11,440 nucleotides of DNA from Candidatus Aminicenantota bacterium (GTDB lineage Bacteria > Acidobacteriota > Aminicenantia > UBA2199): contig CP070627.1 in the NCBI GenBank assembly GCA_020355945.1, positions 860,551 through 871,990 of the forward strand, written 5' to 3'. Below the pieces are notes generated by a model. The model saw only the letters and a list, made by a program, of their open reading frames with translations. It did not search any database and was not told the origin of the DNA. Every line of letters starts with the position of its first letter. The first letter of the stretch is position 1. The position numbers were made by a program, and so were the translations under genes. Of the stretch, positions 6,889 through 11,440 are shown piece by piece.

Positions 6889-7446
6889 ATGGAAAAAATG
6901 TGTGCCATATGTCAAATGACAATTTCAAGGGATGATGAGCTAAAAATCTGTGAAAAGTGTAACAGCAAATTCCATCTTGACTGTTGGCAGGAGAATGGTG
7001 GCTGTGCTACTTATGGGTGTGAAAATGCCCCTGAACTGATAAAGAAAACCGGTGACCAACCAGATAAAAAATCATATTGGGGAGCAAGAACAAAAAAGTG
7101 TCCCATATGTGGAGAAATAATAGAGGTATATTCTGAAAAATGTCCATACTGCGGTGAAGTATTTGAGGATGTCCAACCAATAAGCGCAGCAGAGTACAAG
7201 GCAAAATTAACCCGGCGGCCAACCGGATATAAACAAAATAGGGGTGCTCTGACTATTTTTATTGTAGGATTACTTGGAATTACAGGCCCCTTCAACCTGG
7301 TTTTCGGGGGAAAGTGGTATAAAGACAACAAAGAAGAACTAAAAGAAAAAAGCCCCCTGTACCATATACTTGCTGTGTTGGGACTTACGGTTTCAGCCAT
7401 TTATACCTTTCTTCTTTTGATGGGAATATTCTTTTTTAATTGTTAA
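6889..7446 (+). CDS. Second RING-like (C4HC3) zinc-ribbon membrane protein
   Basis: Paralogue of the product at 5558 without its N-terminal helical part. The ATG at 6889 follows GGAGGA with about eight bases between. The finger starts at once: C5, C8, C21, C24, H29, C32, C39 and C44, giving C-x2-C-x12-C-x2-C-x4-H-x2-C-x6-C-x4-C, exactly the spacing of the first copy. A zinc ribbon follows at C71, C74, C85 and C88, also with identical spacing, then two hydrophobic segments (about 119-139 and 158-182). Candidate E3 or adaptor at the membrane. The TAA stop (7444-7446) shares a base with an in-frame ATG of the E2 gene, so translation may be coupled. Confidence 0.85.
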   Translation: MEKMCAICQMTISRDDELKICEKCNSKFHLDCWQENGGCATYGCENAPELIKKTGDQPDKKSYWGARTKKCPICGEIIEVYSEKCPYCGEVFEDVQPISAAEYKAKLTRRPTGYKQNRGALTIFIVGLLGITGPFNLVFGGKWYKDNKEELKEKSPLYHILAVLGLTVSAIYTFLLLMGIFFFNC

Positions 7447-7463
7447 TGAAGAATGGAGGAACG

Positions 7464-8585
7464 ATGAGTGTAAGACTTAAGAGGCTTTATGCGGATTCGG
7501 TAAGGATATCTCAAATTTTTTCAGAGAATCCTTACATTTCTGTGATCAGTGCAACAGGCACGCCCCCGGAGAAATATGAAATAGAATTTCGGATAAAAGG
7601 ATTAGAACAAAAAGGCAGCGAGGTGGTGTCGAAGGATAGGCACCTGGTAGAAATTGCCCTTCCCTATCATTATCCCAGGGAAGCCCCTAAATGCCGAATG
7701 CTTACCCCGATATTTCATCCCAATATCGCCCCCCATACCGTATGCATCGGAGATCATTGGTCAGCAGGGGAATCTTTAGCCGATCTTATTGTCAGGATCG
7801 GTGAAATGATTTGTTTTCAAAGTTACAATATCAAAAGCCCACTTAATGGTGAAGCGGCAAAATGGGCAGAAGAAAATATATCCGGACTTCCTATTGATAC
7901 GATTGACTTAGATCTTGAAAAACGACTGGAAGATATCATTGTTGACAAAAAGGAAGTGGAACATTTCAAAGCAGCGGAAATACAAAAAAAAGAAGAGAAA
8001 ACAGGTGTGATTGCCAGCGAGGATGTAGAATCTATCCGGTCTTGTTCAAATTGCCAGGCAAAAGGTGCCAATGTTCGATTCTTTACATGTGATGAAGGTC
8101 ACGTTGTTTGTGCCGACTGCATTATCGAATGTCAAACCTGTGGGAAAACCATTTGTTTGCTTTGCTCATTTGCCAGGTGTTCCATTTGTGAGATGATAAT
8201 TTGTAACCAGTGCCAGGTTTCATGTCCATCCTGCCATAGAGTTATTTGTAAGAACCATGCTGTAAAATGTGCCCAATGCCAGGCTGAGCTGTGCTCCGAA
8301 TGTATATCAATATGTTCTCACTGCGGCAAATATTTTTGTAAGTCTCATATCAAAACAAAAAATCTATGTGAAAAATGTGCAGCCAACGAGGAAAATGTCT
8401 TGATTACTTATGAAGATTCGGCTGATACAGAAGTTGGAAAGGCTGCAGGTATAGAAATGGAAAAAAATAAATACAATGGGAGTTCATCTGATACCGTTGG
8501 TGTGGAGTATTGTAAAAAATGCGGCCATAAAATTGAATACAAAACGACATTATATTGTACAGCCTGTGGTTATAAGCTTAGATAG
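7464..8585 (+). CDS. E2 ubiquitin-conjugating enzyme fused to a RING-like finger and zinc-finger array
   Basis: Carries the Ubl as a thioester and may transfer it directly. The ATG at 7464 has GGAGGA just upstream (7455-7460); an in-frame ATG at 7446 is an alternative. Residues 1-140 are a UBC fold with HPN (85-87), catalytic C94 in HTVCIGDHW, and the C-terminal helix SPLNGEAAKWAEEN, all as in eukaryotic E2s; the Asn of HPN supports isopeptide formation. After a charged linker, C194, C197, C209, H213, C216, C219, C223 and C226 fit a C3HC4 RING order. From C223 to H295 five units of C-x2-C-x4-C-x2-[C/H] repeat about every 15 residues, and C302/C305 follow. A final zinc ribbon has C350, C353, C365 and C368. 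Family E2s are about 150 residues, so the rest is added. Its end overlaps a convergent gene by 8 bases. Confidence 0.92.
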   Translation: MSVRLKRLYADSVRISQIFSENPYISVISATGTPPEKYEIEFRIKGLEQKGSEVVSKDRHLVEIALPYHYPREAPKCRMLTPIFHPNIAPHTVCIGDHWSAGESLADLIVRIGEMICFQSYNIKSPLNGEAAKWAEENISGLPIDTIDLDLEKRLEDIIVDKKEVEHFKAAEIQKKEEKTGVIASEDVESIRSCSNCQAKGANVRFFTCDEGHVVCADCIIECQTCGKTICLLCSFARCSICEMIICNQCQVSCPSCHRVICKNHAVKCAQCQAELCSECISICSHCGKYFCKSHIKTKNLCEKCAANEENVLITYEDSADTEVGKAAGIEMEKNKYNGSSSDTVGVEYCKKCGHKIEYKTTLYCTACGYKLR

Positions 8586-8868
8586 GGTCCGGGTTGGTTA
8601 AATTCTTCGTATCGACAAATTCATTCAACTTTTCAAAGGTAGACTGCCTGGATACATTAAAATCTTCATCAGCAGAATCTGCAGGATTGATCTCCTGGCT
8701 TTGGGGGTCCACATAAACTTTGACCAGGTCCAGGGGGTCTACGCCGCCGCCCATGATGTCCCTGATTTTTTCCAGTTCTTTTTTTCTCTTATCTCTTTTT
8801 TTTGATAATTGCTTATATAACCGGGCCATCCAATCCGCGCCCAGGTTTAAGGGTATGATTCCATCCAT
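8578..8868 (-). CDS. Small hypothetical protein downstream of the radC-type gene
   Basis: I do not recognise this 96-residue protein. The ATG (8868-8866) is chosen because AGAGGAG lies at proper spacing before it; a TTG further up lacks this. Residues about 15-45 are very basic and helical (QLSKKRDKRKKELEKIRDI), which could bind nucleic acid or form a coiled coil; the rest is acidic and polar. The start lies 17 bases after the stop of the RadC-like gene, so the two are probably one transcript. Its 3' end overlaps the E2 gene by 8 bases in convergent orientation, leaving no room for a terminator between them. Coding status rests on the ribosome site and operon position. Confidence 0.6.
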   Translation of the reverse strand: MDGIIPLNLGADWMARLYKQLSKKRDKRKKELEKIRDIMGGGVDPLDLVKVYVDPQSQEINPADSADEDFNVSRQSTFEKLNEFVDTKNLTNPDPI

Positions 8869-8885
8869 GGCTTTCTCCTCTTGCC

Positions 8886-9575
8886 TCAACTGGCGGTATC
8901 TTTTATCGTACCATTTTTTATGTGTACTTTTTTTGATTCCTGCAATTTTTTTATTTCATCTCCTTTAAGGCCGGTATATTTTGAAATGGTATCAATAGAC
9001 AGTCCATCTTTTAACATTTTAATTGCAGTATCTTTTTTCCCTTTTTTTTCTCCTTTTTTTTCACCTAGCTCTTTCCCGATGTTTAAAGCTTCCTTCCTGA
9101 TGCGTTCCACTTCAATATATCCGGGCACATATTTTTTACTTTGTCTGAGTTCCTCCATTAAGCCATCATCTTCAAATGAGAAGAAAAACTTTTCAGTAAT
9201 GATGAGATGATCGATAACCTTCAAATTGACAATATTTCCTACCTGGATCATCCGGTCTGTTGTATCTTTATCCGCTTCCGAAGGCACCAGGTCACCGTCT
9301 TGTGGATGATTGTGCACCAGGATTATTGAAACCGCACCTTTCATCAGAGCAATCCTGAACACTTGCATGGGAGTGAGAATCGTTTCATTGATCGCCCCCA
9401 GGCTAACCAGTTCTACAACTAAAATCTTATTATTTGCACTCAAACAAACCGCCCAAACATGTTCCTGGTCCCTCTGGATTTTGTTCTCCCTTAACAATAT
9501 TTGTCTCATTACCTTGTAAACATCAGAGGAATTTAAGATTTTAATTTTCTGTTCTTTTGTCAACTCCACGTTCAT
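8886..9575 (-). CDS. RadC-type JAB-domain protein with Rpn/transposase-like C-terminal tail
   Basis: RadC family (also called YeeS/MPN-related), often found in mobile and defence regions; no enzymatic activity is firmly established. The ATG follows GGAGG at good spacing. Residues about 15-145 hold the RadC domain: SLGAINETILTP, then HNHPQDGDLVPSEAD (H88, H90, S99, D102) and VIDHLIIT. The usual N-terminal helix-hairpin-helix part of long RadC proteins is missing. Residues about 155-211 differ from normal RadC: ERIRKEALNIGKELGEKKG, then AIKMLKDGLSIDTISKYTG and LKGDEIKKLQ. This looks like the tail of Rpn-type PD-(D/E)XK recombination-promoting nucleases, so the gene may be a fusion. The tail codes through two T8 runs (9042-9049 and 9054-9061) that could slip. 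Confidence 0.85.
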   Translation of the reverse strand: MNVELTKEQKIKILNSSDVYKVMRQILLRENKIQRDQEHVWAVCLSANNKILVVELVSLGAINETILTPMQVFRIALMKGAVSIILVHNHPQDGDLVPSEADKDTTDRMIQVGNIVNLKVIDHLIITEKFFFSFEDDGLMEELRQSKKYVPGYIEVERIRKEALNIGKELGEKKGEKKGKKDTAIKMLKDGLSIDTISKYTGLKGDEIKKLQESKKVHIKNGTIKDTAS

Positions 9576-9624
9576 CGCTGGCCTCCTGTTTCAATTTCCT
9601 TTATTGCCCTATTTTTCATGTTTT

Positions 9625-9653
9625 ATTATACCATTTTCTTGTTTGTTTGCCAA
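9625..9653 (-). promoter_or_regulatory. Consensus sigma70 promoter of the radC-type operon
   Basis: On the - strand TTGGCA (9653-9648) and TATAAT (9630-9625) are 17 bases apart. Transcription would start near 9618 and give a leader of about 43 bases before the RadC-type ATG at 9575. Confidence 0.8.
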
Positions 9654-9990
9654 TTGTTTGCCTTTTTCTCCAGTAACAGTTAAGCTGTGTGCTTTTGTTC
9701 AGAAATAGCTGCTCAGATTTTTTGCCAGTCCCCGCTTTACGCTTTATATGAAAAAATTGGAAGAATGTATTGAAAAAAAAATGGCCGAATCGAGTCATTC
9801 TGCCGAATAAAAAGAATTGGAAGCAGAAAAAGTTTCCAGGCAAAAAATGGAGAAACCCATTCTATTGCAGTTTTTTTGGTTTTTCGTTATAATTCTTTTT
9901 AACACCTAAAACACCGAATGGGATGTGAGGCTCGCATAAGAAAAATTTTAGAGAAAAGTGGACAAACCCGTAAAACGTGAAAAAACCGGG
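9654..9990. other. AT-rich intergenic spacer without a supported gene
   Basis: This stretch separates the divergent radC-type and toxin-antitoxin operons. I see no RNA gene or protein gene I can support. It holds a 20-codon frame at 9748-9810 without a good ribosome site, and a TATAAT at 9888-9893 with a weak TTGCAG 17 bases upstream, which could be a secondary + strand promoter. The long T and A runs and chains of short frames suggest a decayed sequence. Confidence 0.5.
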
Positions 9991-9992
9991 TT
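9965..9992. repeat. Inverted repeat AACCCG-N16-CGGGTT at the toxin-antitoxin promoter
   Basis: The arms are at 9965-9970 and 9987-9992; the right arm runs into the -35 hexamer (9991-9996). Antitoxins of this kind commonly bind inverted repeats in their own promoter, so this is a candidate operator. The arms are only 6 bases, so chance is possible. Confidence 0.35.
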
Positions 9993-10019
9993 GACAAAAA
10001 AAAGAAATTGCATTATATT
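9991..10019 (+). promoter_or_regulatory. Consensus sigma70 promoter of the antitoxin-toxin-TIR genes
   Basis: TTGACA (9991-9996) is a perfect -35 hexamer and TATATT (10014-10019) a five-of-six -10 hexamer, 17 bases apart. Transcription should start near 10026, so the leader is only about ten bases long and the GGAG ribosome site (10026-10029) sits at the very 5' end of the RNA. Confidence 0.8.
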
Positions 10020-10034
10020 TAAAAAGGAGATCAA

Positions 10035-10241
10035 ATGATTAGCAAAATAGAAGGCAAGAAGATACACCTTGTGTTTGATATCGGTGAGTATCAACCTGAA
10101 GTTATTGACTTCCTTACACTTTTGGATATCACCTCAAGAAGTAAAGCTACAGATGAAGATATTGAAAAATTATCAGAAGATATAAAACGAAATTGGTGGA
10201 AAGAAAATAAAGAGAGTTTCCTGGGTGAAAGCAGTAATTGA
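10035..10241 (+). CDS. Putative antitoxin of a PIN-domain toxin pair
   Basis: A 68-residue protein, short and acidic/basic mixed, read from the consensus promoter just upstream. The ATG at 10035 follows AAGGAG (10024-10029). Its C-terminal half (residues 36-65: SKATDEDIEKLSEDIKRNWW and then KENKESFL) is of the kind that wraps around PIN toxins in VapBC-like pairs; the N-terminal part (KIHLVFDIGEYQPEVIDFL) would carry dimerisation or DNA binding. I cannot name the DNA-binding fold. The stop lies 17 bases inside the toxin gene, the usual overlap of such pairs. The function is inferred mainly from this overlap with the PIN gene. Confidence 0.7.
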   Translation: MISKIEGKKIHLVFDIGEYQPEVIDFLTLLDITSRSKATDEDIEKLSEDIKRNWWKENKESFLGESSN

Positions 10242-10659
10242 TACAAACATTATCTTTTCAACTCTTCTAAAAAGGGAATCTAAGATAAAGACATTTATCC
10301 TTGACCCCTCAAATGAGTTGTACAGTTGTAATTTCATATTTGTTGAATTATTCAAATATAAAGATAGAATAGAAGAAATATCCGAGCTAGATTTTGATGA
10401 TATACTTACTTTAATGAGGATTTTGTTTTCAAAAATCCGTTTCATTCGAGAAAAGATCATCCCTCCGGAAATAGCCAAACAAGCCCATGAACTTTGCTCT
10501 AAAATTGATGAGAAAGACACTCCTTTTATTGCTCTGTCTTTATTTCTCAACATCCCTTTAATAACGAGAGACAAGAAATTAATTAACGGTTTGAAGGAAA
10601 AAGGCTTCGAAAAGGTGATTCTACTCGAATCAATATTTACTAATTCCAGTGATGAATAA
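10225..10659 (+). CDS. PIN-domain ribonuclease toxin (VapC-like)
   Basis: A 144-residue PIN-domain protein, likely an RNA-cutting toxin held in check by the overlapping upstream product. The GTG start at 10225 puts the first catalytic Asp at residue 6 (VIDTNIIFS), where PIN proteins have it. Other acidic residues expected for metal binding are E41 (FVELFKYKDR), D95/D98 (KIDEKDTPFIALS) and D116 in PLITRDKKL. The ribosome site is weak (AGAGAG at 10211-10216), so translation probably depends on coupling with the antitoxin gene. Its last codons overlap the start of the TIR gene by 8 bases. Base use is clearly more AT-rich than in the TIR gene that follows. Confidence 0.85.
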   Translation: MKAVIDTNIIFSTLLKRESKIKTFILDPSNELYSCNFIFVELFKYKDRIEEISELDFDDILTLMRILFSKIRFIREKIIPPEIAKQAHELCSKIDEKDTPFIALSLFLNIPLITRDKKLINGLKEKGFEKVILLESIFTNSSDE

Positions 10660-11440
10660 AATTTTTATCAGTTACAGTCATAAAGACGAAGAATGGAAAG
10701 ACAAACTGGTTGAACATTTGCAGGTACTGGAATTAGAAGGCTATTGTACCTGGTGGGATGATCGGAAAATAAAAGTGGGTGATGATTGGTTTCCCGAGAT
10801 AGAAAAAGCGCTGCAAGAAGCCAGTATTGCTGTCATGTTGATCAGCGTTCATTTTCTTACATCGAATTTTATCCGGGAACAAGAGGTGCCCCGCATCCTG
10901 GAACGCCGCCGGAAGGAGGGGGTGCGGGTGATTCCTATTATTGTTGAGCCTTGCCCCTGGAAAAAGGTGGAATGGTTGGCTTCTATCCAGTTGCTGCCAA
11001 AAGATGGAAAACCCTTGTCCACCAGGAAAAGGCATACCATAAATACAATATTGGCAAAACTGGCCGAAGATATTGCCGCGCTTGTAAAACCAAAACATAA
11101 AAAAGAAAAGGAAAACCGGTTCCTTTCTTTGCCGCCGGAAAAGGTTTCCATTTCCAAACTGCCCACTACCGGGCCGAAATTGTTCGGCAGGGAAAAGGAA
11201 TTGGAGAGGTTAGATGAGGCCTGGAATGACGAACAAACCTGTTTGCTGACTTTAATTGCCTGGGGTGGGGTAGGGAAAACCGCTTTGGTGAACCATTGGT
11301 TGAACATCATGGCAAAAGACAATTACCGGGGTGCCGGGAAAGTCTATGGCTGGTCCTTTTACAGCCAGGGCGCAGAAGAAGGAAAACAGGCTTCCGCTGA
11401 CGAATTTTTGTATGAGACGTTGAAATGGTTCGGGGACCCC
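10652..11440 (+). CDS. TIR-STAND NTPase (TIR plus NB-ARC/NACHT-like), 3' end outside window
   Basis: The frame is open from the ATG at 10652 to the window end (263 codons, no stop). Residues 3-110 are a TIR domain: KIFISYSHKDEEW, DDRKIKVGDDW, SIAVMLISVHFLTSNFIREQE and VRVIPIIVEPCPW; E76 or E78 is the candidate NAD-cleaving glutamate. After a basic linker (145-155), KLFGREKELERLDEAW leads to a P-loop, AWGGVGKTALV (G205-T210), then VYGWSFYSQGAEEGKQASAD, which is typical of STAND ATPases in environmental bacteria. Such proteins often sense invaders through C-terminal repeats, here not visible, and their TIR part depletes NAD. No Shine-Dalgarno precedes the ATG, which overlaps the PIN stop by 8 bases, so coupled translation is likely. 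A GTG one codon earlier is an alternative start. Confidence 0.88.
   Translation, partial: MNKIFISYSHKDEEWKDKLVEHLQVLELEGYCTWWDDRKIKVGDDWFPEIEKALQEASIAVMLISVHFLTSNFIREQEVPRILERRRKEGVRVIPIIVEPCPWKKVEWLASIQLLPKDGKPLSTRKRHTINTILAKLAEDIAALVKPKHKKEKENRFLSLPPEKVSISKLPTTGPKLFGREKELERLDEAWNDEQTCLLTLIAWGGVGKTALVNHWLNIMAKDNYRGAGKVYGWSFYSQGAEEGKQASADEFLYETLKWFGDP

Noticed and set aside
1295..8585. Type VII secretion locus, because of the YukD-like protein and FHA domain
   Set aside because: No EssC-type FtsK ATPase or WXG100 gene is present, while intact E1, E2 and JAB genes are.
1295..8585. Standard four-gene BilABCD system
   Set aside because: The gene set differs: a YukD-like rather than ISG15-like tandem Ubl, added RING-like fingers, FHA, LysM and several membrane proteins.
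9748..9810. 20-codon + strand frame in the spacer
   Set aside because: No ribosome site and no promoter at a useful distance; may be debris of a decayed gene.
9616..9843. 75-codon - strand frame rich in Phe and Lys
   Set aside because: Its composition reflects T and A runs, it overlaps the radC-type promoter, and it has no ribosome site or family pattern.
1..11440. CRISPR arrays, tRNA or rRNA genes
   Set aside because: I saw no spaced direct repeats of array type and no tRNA- or rRNA-like sequence when reading both strands.

Overview
The window looks like a bacterial chromosome segment of moderate to low GC. It has clear Shine-Dalgarno sites and three near-consensus sigma70-type promoters. 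The first gene belongs to a family typical of anaerobes (2-hydroxyacyl-CoA dehydratase activase). The mix of that gene with eukaryote-like zinc-finger signalling proteins and a TIR-STAND protein suggests an uncultured anaerobic lineage; Aminicenantes-like is a tentative guess from general resemblance only.

Layout. (1) Positions 2-994: the 3' part of an activase-related protein gene, which enters from outside the window. (2) 995-1294: an intergenic stretch with a small tandem repeat, sequence resembling the flanks of REP-associated transposases, and a strong promoter lying in a palindrome. (3) 1295-8585: nine closely packed + strand genes that make an apparently complete ubiquitin-like conjugation system. 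In order they are a YukD-like ubiquitin-fold protein, an E1, a JAB/JAMM peptidase fused to a membrane helix plus BON and LysM, a small membrane protein, a polytopic membrane protein with an FHA domain, a RING-like/zinc-ribbon membrane protein, a DUF2752 membrane protein, a second RING-like/zinc-ribbon membrane protein, and an E2 fused to a RING-like finger and a long zinc-finger array. (4) 8578-9575, - strand: a radC-type gene with an unusual tail, followed by a small unknown gene, read from a consensus promoter at 9625-9653. (5) 9654-9990: an AT-rich spacer with no gene I can support. (6) 10035-11440, + strand: an antitoxin/PIN-toxin pair overlapping the start of a TIR-STAND ATPase that runs off the window.

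How the genes may work together. The E1 would adenylate the Ubl tail and pass it to E2 Cys94. The RING-like proteins would act as ligases, two of them membrane-anchored and one fused to the E2. The JAB protein would process the Ubl or remove it from targets. Five of the nine products are predicted membrane proteins, so the process is probably membrane-associated. The general idea of prokaryotic RING/E1/E2/JAB/YukD operons was proposed by Burroughs, Iyer and Aravind (2011) from comparative genomics. The particular architectures here (JAB-TM-BON-LysM, E2-RING-zinc array, paired small-TM/FHA proteins) are what deserve study. The RadC, toxin-antitoxin and TIR-STAND genes next door make a defence-island setting plausible, but that is inference from neighbourhood.
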